Positions 1-8,156 of a DNA stretch of 64,000 nucleotides are shown piece by piece. Source of the DNA: Streptomyces avicenniae. GTDB taxonomy: Bacteria; Actinomycetota; Actinomycetes; Streptomycetales; Streptomycetaceae. The stretch is from the NCBI RefSeq assembly GCF_000719135.1, contig NZ_JOEK01000002.1:522640-586639 (forward strand), written 5' to 3'. A program made the translations under genes and the position numbers. The notes under the pieces were generated by a model. The model was not told the origin of the DNA. It worked only from the letters and a program-made list of their open reading frames with translations, and did no database searches. Position 1 is the first letter of the stretch. Each line of letters opens with the position of its first letter.

Positions 1-332
1 GCGTCGGGTCCGACTCCATCCCGACCGGAGACCAGTCAGCAGGACGTGCCACGGCTGAACCCCCATGCCCCGGGCGCCGCCCGGATAGCCCCTGTGATCT
101 CCCGAGGCAGGACGAGATGTGACAGCTTCACGGTTCCCGGACCGACCGGTCGCAGTTCGCCGGTTCCGCGTGGCCGTCCCGGGCAACGCGGACATGGGGG
201 CTTCCGAGTGCTGTCCCACGGATGAGCAGTCCACCGGGGTGCACCTGGCCGGGCCGCGCCGTCGGGATCGTCGCAGCCCGGCACCTCACCGACTACCCGG
301 ACAACAGGTGATCGCCGTGACCAGGCAATCAC
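1..332. other. Left-edge stretch with no supported gene
   Basis: About 330 bases downstream of the stop of the minus-strand HelD-like gene. Short open frames exist on both strands, but they have low-complexity Arg/Pro-rich translations, no ribosome binding site and no family resemblance. I see no RNA gene or clear terminator here. Confidence 0.5.
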
Positions 333-2624
333 TCAGGCGGGCCGCAGCAGTTCCGGGACGCCCGTGTCCGGGTCGGGTGCGTCGGCCGGGCCCGACAGGA
401 CCGTGAGCCGCTGCGTCGCCCGCGTCAGCGCGACGTAGAGCACGCGCAGCCCGGCCGGGGACTCCGCCGCGATCCCGGCGGGCGCGGCGACGAGCGTCGC
501 GTCGTACTCAAGCCCCTTCGCCTCCAGGCTGCCGAGCACGAGCAGCCGCTCCCCCGCCCCCAGGCCCTCCACCCACGAACGGACCTCGGCCCGCCGGTCC
601 ATCGCCACCACGATCCCGACCGTACCGGGCACCTCCGACAACAGCCGCTCCGCTTCCGCGCGCACGGACGCCGCGAAGTCGTCCCCCGCGACGGCGAAGC
701 GCGGCTCCACGCCGGTGGAGCGCACGGCCACCGGCGGCTCGGTGCCCGGCATCGCCCGCGCCAGCACCCCGTCCGCGACGCGCGCGATCTCCGCCGGGTT
801 GCGGTAGTTGACCGTCAGCCGGAACCGCCGCCTCGGCCGCCTGCCGAGCGCCGCGCCCTGCTCGGCCGCCGCCTCCTCCGGCGCGGGCCACGAACTCTGC
901 GCCGGGTCGCCGACGACGGTCCATGTCGCGTGCCGTCCGCGCCGCCCCACCATCCGCCACTGCATCGGCGTGAGGTCCTGCGCCTCGTCCACCATCACGT
1001 GCGCGTACTCGGTGCGTTCCTCGGGATCACGGTCGGCGCGGTCGCGGCGCGAGCCGAACCGGTCGGCCTGCGTGGTCAGTTCGGCGAGCCCCGTCAACTG
1101 GTCGAGCGGGTCCACCTCGCGGGGCACGGCGGGCCGCGCCGGGGCGCCGAGCAGCGTGCGCAGCTCGTCCAGGATCGCGACGTCGTGCGCCGACAGCCCG
1201 GCGCCCTCCGGCGTGATCCGCCGCAGCGACCTGGCCAGCCTGCGGATCTCGCGCGGACGCAGCAAGCGCCGCCCCCAGCGGGAGAGGCGCTGCTCGTCGG
1301 CCATGGCCCGCAGCACGCCGAGCGGCGTCAGCTCGGGCCACCAGGCGTCGAGGAAGCCGGTGAAGTCGTCCTCCGTGCCGATGTCCTCGACGAACGCGTC
1401 ACGCGCCTCGGCCGCCAGCTCGCCGTCCGGGTAGCGCGCCGCGGCGCCTGACGCCTGCCACAGCGCGTCGAGCAGCAGGCGGCGCGCGCGGGGCCGCAGC
1501 AGATTGACGGGCGCGGTGCCCGACAGGGCCTGCTGCCGGACGCGCGCCAGGTCCTCGCGGCCCAGCTCGACCCGGCGGCCGAACGCGACGACGCGCAGCC
1601 GCTCCGGGGCCCGCGCGGCGTCGAGGGCGCCCCGCGCGGCACGCGGCAGGAGCTTCACCATCGCCGCCGATCCCTTGACGCGCGCGACGGCCTGGTCGTC
1701 GTACGCGTCCGCCTCGAAGCCGTCCACGAGGGAGCCGAGCGACCGGATGGCGACCTGCCCCTCCTCGCCGAGCGCGGGCAGCACGCCCTCGGTGTACGAG
1801 ACGAGCAGCGGCGTGGGGCTGACGACGAGGATGCCGCCCGCGTACCGCCTGCGGTCCTGGTAGAGCAGGTACGCGGCCCGGTGCAGCGCGACGGCCGTCT
1901 TGCCCGTGCCGGGGCCGCCGGTGACCTCGGTGACGGACCCGGCGGGGGCGCGGATCACCTCGTCCTGCTCGGCCTGGATGGAGGCGACGATGTCGTGCAT
2001 CCGGGCGCCGCGCGCGCGGCCGAGGGCGGCCATCAGCGCGCCGTCGCCGACGACGGGCAGTTCCTCGCCGTTCAGCAGGGCGCGCAGCCGGGGGCGCAGC
2101 AGGTCGTCCTCGACGCCGAGGACGCGGCGGCCCCGGCTGCGGATGACGCGCCGCCTGACGACGCGGCCGGGCGCGACGGGCGTGGCCCGGTAGAAGGGGG
2201 CGGCGGCCGGGGCGCGCCAGTCGATGACCAGCGGCGCGTAGTCGCTGTCGAGGACGCCGATGCGGCCGATGTGCAGAGTCTCGGCGATCTCGGCGACGGC
2301 CTGGCCGTCGGGCAGGGTGACGACGGCGTCGTCGGCCGGTTCCAGGGACGTCTGCGCGCCGTCGGGGCCGCGTTCGCCGTCCTTGCCGGGCAGCAGGTCG
2401 ATGCGGCCGAAGAGGAAGTCCTCGAACTCGTTGTTGAGGCGGGAGAGGTGCTGCCCGGCGCGGAAGACCTGCGCGTCGCGCTCGGCGAGCGCGCCTGGCG
2501 TGCCGACCTGGACGCGCCGCGCCGCGTCGGCCATGAGGTACTCGGCCTCGGCGATCTTCTCGGTCAGCCGCCGGTAGACGGCGTCGAGGTGCCGCTGCTC
2601 GTCGCCGATCTCACGTTCCCGCAC
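333..2624 (-). CDS. HelD-family UvrD/Rep-like ATPase (RNA polymerase recycling factor)
   Basis: An SF1 helicase-like ATPase of about 763 residues. The N-terminal region is predicted helical or coiled-coil. It is followed by the family's LHIGRIGVLD and VIDWRAPAAAPFYRATPV stretches, a Walker A GGPGTGKT near residues 236-243, and a Walker B-type VDEAQDLTPMQW near residue 565. This order is typical of HelD proteins, which bind RNA polymerase and release it from stalled complexes; some actinobacterial members (HelR) protect against rifamycins. I chose the GTG at 2624 rather than the in-frame GTG at 2639, because AAGGGG lies about six bases ahead of it. A second HelD paralogue lies at 32313-34394. 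Which of the two, if either, is a rifampicin-protective HelR cannot be told from sequence alone. Confidence 0.85.
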   Translation of the reverse strand: MREREIGDEQRHLDAVYRRLTEKIAEAEYLMADAARRVQVGTPGALAERDAQVFRAGQHLSRLNNEFEDFLFGRIDLLPGKDGERGPDGAQTSLEPADDAVVTLPDGQAVAEIAETLHIGRIGVLDSDYAPLVIDWRAPAAAPFYRATPVAPGRVVRRRVIRSRGRRVLGVEDDLLRPRLRALLNGEELPVVGDGALMAALGRARGARMHDIVASIQAEQDEVIRAPAGSVTEVTGGPGTGKTAVALHRAAYLLYQDRRRYAGGILVVSPTPLLVSYTEGVLPALGEEGQVAIRSLGSLVDGFEADAYDDQAVARVKGSAAMVKLLPRAARGALDAARAPERLRVVAFGRRVELGREDLARVRQQALSGTAPVNLLRPRARRLLLDALWQASGAAARYPDGELAAEARDAFVEDIGTEDDFTGFLDAWWPELTPLGVLRAMADEQRLSRWGRRLLRPREIRRLARSLRRITPEGAGLSAHDVAILDELRTLLGAPARPAVPREVDPLDQLTGLAELTTQADRFGSRRDRADRDPEERTEYAHVMVDEAQDLTPMQWRMVGRRGRHATWTVVGDPAQSSWPAPEEAAAEQGAALGRRPRRRFRLTVNYRNPAEIARVADGVLARAMPGTEPPVAVRSTGVEPRFAVAGDDFAASVRAEAERLLSEVPGTVGIVVAMDRRAEVRSWVEGLGAGERLLVLGSLEAKGLEYDATLVAAPAGIAAESPAGLRVLYVALTRATQRLTVLSGPADAPDPDTGVPELLRPA

Positions 2625-2703
2625 GTGCGTCCCCTTCACCTGTCACCGCGCAGCGCTCCACGGTAGTCCACGGCGCGGGGCGGCGCCGCCCGCCAGGGGC
2701 GGG

Positions 2704-3891
2704 TCATCCGCCGTACTTGTGGGCGTCGGGCGTGGGGTCGAGGGCGAGGCGGTAGCCGCGTTTGACGACGGTCTGGATGAGCGTGGGCGCGCCGAGGGCG
2801 GTGCGCAGGCGGGCCATGGCGGTCTCGACGGCGTGCTCGTCGCGCCCGGCGCCCGGCAGGGCGCGCAGCAGGTCGGCGCGGGAGACGACCCAGCCGGGGC
2901 GGCGGGCGAGGGCGCGCAGCAGGGCGATCCCGGCGGGGGGCACGGGCCGCAGCGCGCCGTCGAGGACGACGGCGTGGCCCCGTATCTGGAGGTGGTGCCC
3001 GGCGATCGGCAGGAGGCGGGCGCGGGCGGGCAGTTCGCGGCACAGGAGCTGGACGAGGGGGCCGAGGCGGAAGCGTTCGGGCTGGCAGGTGGGGATGTCG
3101 TGCGCCTGGAGCGGCAGGGCGGTGACGGGGCCGACGCAGGCGGGCAGCACGTCGCGGCGCAGCGCGGCGACGAGGTCGTCCCGCAGGCCGCGTTCCTCCG
3201 CGCGGCGCAGGACGGAGGCGGCGGCGGGCGCGCTCGTGAAGGTGAGGGCGTCGAGGGCGCGGGCGCAGGTGGCGTCGATGAGGCGGTCGAGCGGGCCGGT
3301 GTCGGCCGGGGGCATCCAGCGGTAGACGGGGACGGCGACGACCTCGGCGCCCGCCGCGCGCAGCGTCTCGATGAAGCCGGGCAGGGGCTCGCCGTGGAGC
3401 TGGAGGGCGATGCGGCGGCCGTCCACGCCCTCGTCGAGGAGGCGTTGGAGTACCTCGGCCATGGACTCGGAGGCGGGTGACCAGGTCTCGGTGAGTCCGG
3501 CGGCGCGGATGGCGCCGCGTACCTTCGGGCCGCGCGCGAGGAGTTCGGCGCCGCCGAGGGTGCCGAGCAGGGCGTCGCCGACGCCCCAGCCGTCGGCGGC
3601 CTCCACCCAGCCGCGGAAGCCGATGGCGGTGGTGGCGACGACGGTGTCGGGGGCGTGGGCGACGAGGTCGCGGGTGGCGGCGAGGAGCCGTTCGTCGTCC
3701 GGGAGGGGCACGATGCGCAGCGCCGGGCCGTGCTGGACCCCGGCGCCGCGCCGGTGGAGCAGGGTCGCCAGCTCCTCGGCGCGGCGCGCGGCGGTGACGC
3801 CGACGGTGAAGCCGTCGAGCGGCCTGGTCGCGGGGGCGCCGGAGGCGCCGGGGGTGTCCGGGGCGTCCGGCTGGGGGTGTTGCTGCTGCAT
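2704..3891 (-). CDS. nnaR: NnaR-type nitrate assimilation regulator (HemD-like domain plus winged helix)
   Basis: A protein of 395 residues. Residues about 25-265 resemble uroporphyrinogen-III synthase (HemD), and residues about 300-385 form an OmpR/PhoB-type winged helix (segments such as VVSRADLLRALPGAG and VVKRGYRLAL). This fusion next to narK is the arrangement of NnaR, described in S. coelicolor as a co-activator, with GlnR, of nitrate and nitrite assimilation genes. It lies 106 bases downstream of narK on the same strand, so the two could be co-transcribed. The true hemD of the haem pathway is normally elsewhere, so I read this as a regulator and not a biosynthetic enzyme. The N-terminal 22 residues are Pro/Gly/Ala-rich and probably disordered. 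GGAGCGG precedes the ATG. Confidence 0.82.
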   Translation of the reverse strand: MQQQHPQPDAPDTPGASGAPATRPLDGFTVGVTAARRAEELATLLHRRGAGVQHGPALRIVPLPDDERLLAATRDLVAHAPDTVVATTAIGFRGWVEAADGWGVGDALLGTLGGAELLARGPKVRGAIRAAGLTETWSPASESMAEVLQRLLDEGVDGRRIALQLHGEPLPGFIETLRAAGAEVVAVPVYRWMPPADTGPLDRLIDATCARALDALTFTSAPAAASVLRRAEERGLRDDLVAALRRDVLPACVGPVTALPLQAHDIPTCQPERFRLGPLVQLLCRELPARARLLPIAGHHLQIRGHAVVLDGALRPVPPAGIALLRALARRPGWVVSRADLLRALPGAGRDEHAVETAMARLRTALGAPTLIQTVVKRGYRLALDPTPDAHKYGG

Positions 3892-3997
3892 CGCGTTCCG
3901 CTCCGGCCTGGGTGTTGCGGTACAGGACGGCCGAGCCTGTCAACTGGGCGTGTCCGACCGGGTTCCTACGGGTTTCCCCGACGTTACGCGGGGCCGC

Positions 3998-5398
3998 TCA
4001 GACGCGGGCGTACGCGGCCCGGCGGCCTGCGCCGCTGTCGGCCGGGAGCGCCGCCGCCGGTGCGGTGGGCCGGGGCCGCAGGTATACGGCCCAGGTGACG
4101 AGGGAGCAGACGGCGTAGAAGCCGAGGAATGCGGCGAAGGCGCCCGTGCCGCTCCCGGTGGCGAGGAAGGACTGCCGGAACGCGAGGTTGACGCCCAGGC
4201 CGCCGAGCGCCCCGACCGCGCCGATGAGGCCGATGGCGGCGCCGGACAGCCGCCGTCCGCGCGCGGCGGCCTCCTCGCCGGTCAGCCCCTCGGCCAGGGC
4301 GCGGGCGTGGTAGATGCCGGGGATCATCTTGTACGTCGAGCCGTTGCCGAGGCCGCTGAGCACGAACAGCGCGATGAAGCCCGGCAGGAAGACGGCGAGC
4401 GAGTCGCCGCGCGAGGCGGCGAGGACGACGAGGGTCGCCGCCGCCATGCCGGCGAACGTCCACAGCGTGATCCGCGCCCCGCCGTGCCGGTCGGCCCAGT
4501 GCCCGCCGAGCGGCCGGACGAGGGAGCCGAGCAGCGGCCCGATGAACGTGACGGCGGCGGCCTGGAGCGGCGTGCGGTCGAACTGGTTCTGGAGCACGAG
4601 GCCGAAGGCGAAGCCGTAGCCGATGAACGAGCCGAAGGTGCCGGTGTACAGGAACGCCATGATCCACGTGTGCCGGTCGCGCAGGGACTCGGCGGCGGCC
4701 CCGGTGTCGGCGGTGACCGGCGCCAGGTTGTCCATGAACCGCCAGGCCAGCACGGCGGCGAGCACGATGAGCGGCGCGTACGCGGCCAGCAGCAGCCGGG
4801 GGCTGCCGTCGCCCGCCGTGGCGATGACGAGGAGCCCGGCGAGCTGCACGACGGGCACGCCGATGTTGCCGCCGCCCGCGTTCAGCCCGAGGGCCCAGCC
4901 CTTGCGGCGCAGCGGGAAGAAGGCGTTGATGTTGGTCATGGACGAGGCGAAGTTGCCGCCGCCGACGCCGGTCAGGACCGCGACGAGCAGGAACGTGCCG
5001 TAGCCGGTGCCGGGTTCCATCACCCACCAGGCGGCGGCGGTGGGCGCGAGGAGCAGCGCGGCGGAGACGACCGTCCAGTTGCGCCCGCCGAAGCGCGCGA
5101 CGGCGAACGTGTACGGCACGCGGACGCAGGCGCCGACCAGCGTGGCGACCGAGACGAGGAAGAACTTGCCCGCCGCGTCCACGCCGTACTCGGGCCCCAT
5201 GAACAGGACAAGGACCGACCACAGCGACCAGATGGAGAAGCCGATGTGCTCGGACAGGACGGACAGCGCCAGGTTGCGGCGGGCGACGCGCTCGCCCGTG
5301 GTGCGCCAGAAGTGGTCGTCCTCGGGGTCCCACTCCTCGATCCATCGGCCGCCGCGGCGGCGTACGGGCGTGCGCGGGTCGGCGGGCTGGGCGGGCAT
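3998..5398 (-). CDS. narK: NarK-type nitrate/nitrite MFS transporter
   Basis: A polytopic protein of 466 residues with about 12 hydrophobic helices and a soluble N-terminus containing the sequence WDPEDDHFWRTTGERVARRN, which is typical of NarK proteins. The gene context, directly upstream of an NnaR-type regulator, supports uptake of nitrate or export of nitrite at the cell membrane. GGGAGG lies five bases before the ATG at 5398. The motif GGGNFASSMTNINAFFP near residue 150 matches the conserved nitrate-signature region of the NNP family. No nitrite reductase genes are adjacent in this window. Confidence 0.88.
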   Translation of the reverse strand: MPAQPADPRTPVRRRGGRWIEEWDPEDDHFWRTTGERVARRNLALSVLSEHIGFSIWSLWSVLVLFMGPEYGVDAAGKFFLVSVATLVGACVRVPYTFAVARFGGRNWTVVSAALLLAPTAAAWWVMEPGTGYGTFLLVAVLTGVGGGNFASSMTNINAFFPLRRKGWALGLNAGGGNIGVPVVQLAGLLVIATAGDGSPRLLLAAYAPLIVLAAVLAWRFMDNLAPVTADTGAAAESLRDRHTWIMAFLYTGTFGSFIGYGFAFGLVLQNQFDRTPLQAAAVTFIGPLLGSLVRPLGGHWADRHGGARITLWTFAGMAAATLVVLAASRGDSLAVFLPGFIALFVLSGLGNGSTYKMIPGIYHARALAEGLTGEEAAARGRRLSGAAIGLIGAVGALGGLGVNLAFRQSFLATGSGTGAFAAFLGFYAVCSLVTWAVYLRPRPTAPAAALPADSGAGRRAAYARV

Positions 5399-5450
5399 GG
5401 CGGCCTCCCACAGGTCGTCGGCTTCGTCGGGACGACCGTAGGGACGGCGC

Positions 5451-5466
5451 GTTTCGGTGCCGTGGT
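5451..5466 (-). promoter_or_regulatory. Possible GlnR half-site upstream of narK
   Basis: On the minus strand this reads ACCAC, six bases, GAAAC, about 50 bases before the narK start. The second element matches the GlnR b-site (GAAAC) fully, while the first matches the a-site (GTnAC) only in part. GlnR control of narK is known in S. coelicolor. The assignment here is weak because short motifs occur by chance. Confidence 0.25.
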
Positions 5467-5538
5467 GCGACGTGACGCGGACGCAACCCTGTGCTCACGC
5501 GCCGCGCCGCCGCGCCGTGAGCCCCGCGCACCGGCCGC

Positions 5539-6570
5539 TCAGGACGGCCGCAGGGACCACCCGGCGGTCAGCGGGACGGGCCCGAGGCTGGTGCTCTTCG
5601 GCGGCATGCCCGCGCCGCTCGCCGCCCCGGCCCAGATCTGGTCCCACGTCGGCGGCGGCAGGACGAGCCCCACCTCGCCCGGCCCCGGCGGTTCGGCGCT
5701 GTGGCGCGGCAGGGGCACGAGGCCCTGGTCCTCGCACAGCACCGGCAGGACGACGTGGTCGCAGATCGCCGCGGGCAGCTCGACCCACTCGGGGGGCAGG
5801 GAGCGCAGCCGCCCGGCCAGGGCGGCGGGCGAGATCTCCGACAGCTCGAAGACCTGGCCGTCCCCGATCAGCAGGAACGTCCCCGGCCGGGGCGCCGGGC
5901 GCGGGCCCGGGGGCCGCTCCTCGACCCGGGCGACGCCCGCGGCGGCCCGTACGGCGCGCCGCAGGTCGAGGCCGGGGACGACGCGGTGGGTCGCGGCCAG
6001 GGTCAGCGGGAACCGCCGGTGGTCCACGACCAGCGCGGGCAGCCGGTCGGCCACGGCGTCCGGCTGGGCGCGGTGCAGGCGCCTGGCGGCTTCGAGCCGG
6101 TGGTGGCCGTCGGCGAGGAGCACGGGCGGCAGGGCGGGCGGCTCGGTGGTCCACGAGCCGTCGTAGGCCCACAGGCGCTGCACGCCGCCCTCCGGCGTCT
6201 CCCGTTCCTGCGCGGGCACGCCCTTGACCGTCCGTTCGATGCACTCGTCGAACGAGCCGAGGTCGGGGGCGGCGAGCAGCAGCGGCTCGTCGATGCCGCC
6301 GCGTTCCCGCAGCAGCCGCAGGTGGACGGCGGTCAGGGCCTCGGCGACCTGCTGGTGCCGCAGGACGTGCCCGGTCTCGACGCCGTGGAGGCTGAGGGCG
6401 CCGAGGATGCCGCGCTGTTCGACGGCACCGGTCGCGTCACGCCGTTCGAGGACGTGGTACCCGGCCACGGCGAGCGGTCCGGCCGCGGCGCCGGGAAGGG
6501 GGAGGAGCAGATCTGTCCGTGGGGCCGGGGTCCTCGGGAGGACCAGCTCGGGGAACAGGTCAGGCGGCAG
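5539..6570 (-). CDS. DUF1015 (SerK-like) protein, short at the N-terminus, probable CTG start
   Basis: The body matches the DUF1015 family, which includes archaeal SerK, a free-serine kinase: LADGHHRLEAARRL in the middle, THRVV after it, and a PPKSTSLGPVPLT ending like the family's PPKST-type C-terminus. Family members are usually about 400 residues. Reading from the GTG at 6468 gives 309 residues; that GTG has no ribosome binding site. The same frame stays open upstream to a CTG at 6570 that follows AAGGAGGAGG at good spacing, giving 343 residues and overlapping the end of the ATP-grasp gene by 11 bases. I therefore prefer CTG with translational coupling. The usual first roughly 60-80 residues of the family are still missing. 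Substrate unknown; a kinase acting on serine, free or in a peptide, is an inference. Confidence 0.72.
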   Translation of the reverse strand: MPPDLFPELVLPRTPAPRTDLLLPLPGAAAGPLAVAGYHVLERRDATGAVEQRGILGALSLHGVETGHVLRHQQVAEALTAVHLRLLRERGGIDEPLLLAAPDLGSFDECIERTVKGVPAQERETPEGGVQRLWAYDGSWTTEPPALPPVLLADGHHRLEAARRLHRAQPDAVADRLPALVVDHRRFPLTLAATHRVVPGLDLRRAVRAAAGVARVEERPPGPRPAPRPGTFLLIGDGQVFELSEISPAALAGRLRSLPPEWVELPAAICDHVVLPVLCEDQGLVPLPRHSAEPPGPGEVGLVLPPPTWDQIWAGAASGAGMPPKSTSLGPVPLTAGWSLRPS

Positions 6571-7825
6571 AGTGCTCCTCCTCCTTCACCGGGTTCCGCA
6601 GGCCCGTCTCCCGCAGGGACAGCGGCTCGGGCACGACGACCGGCCGCAGCGCGCCGAGCGCCTTGCGCAGCAGCGCGTCCCGTTCGTGCGGGCTGTCCGC
6701 GACGACCGTCACGCGGCCATGTCCGGCGACCCGGCTGGTGGTCTCCGGAACATGGCTGCCGACGGGGACCCCGATCTCCACGCCGGTGACGCCGGGCAGC
6801 GCCCGCGCCTCCTCCAGGCCGTCCACGGCGGTGAGCAGCCCGGGGGGCAGCCGCAGGAACCGCACCCCGGCGTGCCGGGCGGCGGCGGACGGCGGCGGTC
6901 CCGGCGGCCGGGGCAGGCCCAGCGCCGAGGCGACGGTGAGGGCGTGGACGTCCGTACCGGTCGCCGCCAGCAGCTCGGCGACGCACTCGTCGCCCGGGTG
7001 CGCGTGCGACTCGATGAGCCGGGGGCCGTGCGCCGTGACGACGACCTCCGTCTGCGACGGGCCGCTGCGCTGTCCGGCGGCGCCCAGCGTGCACTGCACC
7101 AGCGCGTGGATCTCCGCCGCGGTGGCCGGGTCGAGGACGGCGGGCAGGTCGTGCCCGCCCGCGTCGGGCCCGGCGCCCGGCGGGTGGATCCGTGTGATCG
7201 CCAGGACGGTGTGGACCCCGGCCCGCGAGTGCGCCTCGACGCTGTACTCGGGTCCTTCGAGGAACTCCTCGACGATCAGGGCCGGTTCGGGGTTCAGTTC
7301 GGCGGCCAGGAGCGCCGCGTCCGCCGCGTCACGCAGCAGGTGGACGTCCTGGCCGCCGGAACCGGTGCGTGGCTTGGCCACGCACGGGAAGCCGACGCGC
7401 TCCGCGGTGGGGACCACATGGGCGGCATGGTCGCACCGCTCGAACCGGACGGGGGCACCGGTGAGCTGGTTGACCTTGGCCCGCAGGGTGGCCTTGTCCG
7501 TCAGATACGCGACGGCCGCATGGGGGTTGCCCGGCAGCCGCAGGGCCTCGTTGGCCCGCGCCGCGGCCAGGGCACTGGTCTCGGTGAACCCGAAGACCGA
7601 CGCCACGGCCGGGAGATGGGCGAGATGACCGATGGCCATCATCAGCCGGGGATGGTCGCGCCACTCGACGGTGAGGGCGGAGTCGGCCGCGGCGACGGCC
7701 TCCCGGACGGACGGTGACGACAGGTCGGGGGCGAGGACGAGTGTGCGGGCGCCGACCCGGCGCGCGGCCAGGACGACCGCGCGGCGCGGACTGAGCAGAA
7801 CCGCCAGGGGGGCCTGGGGCGTCAT
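6560..7825 (-). CDS. ATP-grasp carboxylate-amine/amino-acid ligase-like protein
   Basis: A protein of 421 residues. It has an N-terminal pre-ATP-grasp fold (1-95), then an ATP-grasp core with VAKPRTGSGGQ (149-159, nucleotide-binding lysine near 151), EEFLEGPEYSVEA (186-198) and the metal-binding segment RLIESHAHPGDE (269-280). The C-terminal region (about 300-410) resembles the extra domain of the L-amino-acid ligase/carnosine synthase group. Such enzymes form an amide between a carboxylate and an amine through an acyl-phosphate. The metal-site segment carries His where most relatives have Asn. AAGGAGG precedes the ATG closely. The gene lies 42 bases downstream of a small secreted peptide gene and overlaps the DUF1015 gene, so the three look like one operon. 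It differs from the MvdC/MvdD type of graspetide enzymes. Substrates unknown. Confidence 0.78.
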   Translation of the reverse strand: MTPQAPLAVLLSPRRAVVLAARRVGARTLVLAPDLSSPSVREAVAAADSALTVEWRDHPRLMMAIGHLAHLPAVASVFGFTETSALAAARANEALRLPGNPHAAVAYLTDKATLRAKVNQLTGAPVRFERCDHAAHVVPTAERVGFPCVAKPRTGSGGQDVHLLRDAADAALLAAELNPEPALIVEEFLEGPEYSVEAHSRAGVHTVLAITRIHPPGAGPDAGGHDLPAVLDPATAAEIHALVQCTLGAAGQRSGPSQTEVVVTAHGPRLIESHAHPGDECVAELLAATGTDVHALTVASALGLPRPPGPPPSAAARHAGVRFLRLPPGLLTAVDGLEEARALPGVTGVEIGVPVGSHVPETTSRVAGHGRVTVVADSPHERDALLRKALGALRPVVVPEPLSLRETGLRNPVKEEEHSAA

Positions 7826-7867
7826 CGTGCCGCCTCCTTCGTCCTTCGTCCCGGTGGGGGCGGCCCG

Positions 7868-7996
7868 TCAGTCCCAGACGCTGCCGGTGGGGCTGACGTC
7901 CGTGCCGGACTCGGTGGCCTCGTCCGCCGCGGCGATCCCGGAGGACGCTGCCACGACCAGGAAGGCGGCGGCGAGACTCAGAGCAAACTTCTTCAC
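7868..7996 (-). CDS. Small secreted peptide, possible signal or modification substrate
   Basis: A 42-residue product. It starts at a GTG preceded by AGAGGG, with MKKFALSLAAAFLVVAA as the start of a classical signal peptide and a signal peptidase I site around GIAAA, which leaves an 18-residue mature peptide. The mature part has no Cys and is very rich in Asp, Glu, Ser and Thr; it ends in SPTGSVWD, with a single aromatic residue next to a terminal Asp. An upstream in-frame extension to 8059 exists but would bury the signal peptide. It is the first gene of a minus-strand operon with the ATP-grasp and DUF1015 genes, and is divergent from a LuxR-type regulator. I do not recognise the family. A pheromone-like role or a post-translationally modified peptide are both open. 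Confidence 0.7.
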   Translation of the reverse strand: MKKFALSLAAAFLVVAASSGIAAADEATESGTDVSPTGSVWD

Positions 7997-8066
7997 GGGA
8001 TCCCTCTTCCGTGTCCACATCGGCGAACATGAGTGGCATGCTGGCGCAATCACTCTCACGAGCTTT

Positions 8067-8093
8067 CACAGCGAAGTCGATAGAGTCGCTGTG
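8067..8093. promoter_or_regulatory. Inverted repeat in the divergent promoter region
   Basis: Perfect 8-base arms CACAGCGA (8067-8074) and TCGCTGTG (8086-8093) are separated by 11 bases. They sit midway between the peptide gene (start 7996, minus) and the first LuxR-type regulator (start 8157, plus). Position and symmetry suit an operator for one or both adjacent regulators. Function is inferred from placement only. Confidence 0.5.
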
Positions 8094-8156
8094 GCATCAT
8101 CTCGCCTGTCAAGTTGACGCCAAGGGGCTGGCCGGCGTCGTTCGAGGAAGAAGAGC

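Noticed and set aside
3371..6166. Long plus-strand open frame opposite nnaR, narK and the DUF1015 gene
   Set aside because: Its translation is low-complexity Gly/Arg/Asp-rich with no family resemblance; it mirrors GC-biased minus-strand genes that are clearly real.
6560..7996. Classical graspetide (microviridin-like) cluster
   Set aside because: The ATP-grasp enzyme is of the amino-acid ligase/carnosine synthase type and the peptide has a Sec signal; neither fits MvdC/MvdD systems, so I kept only the general idea of peptide modification.
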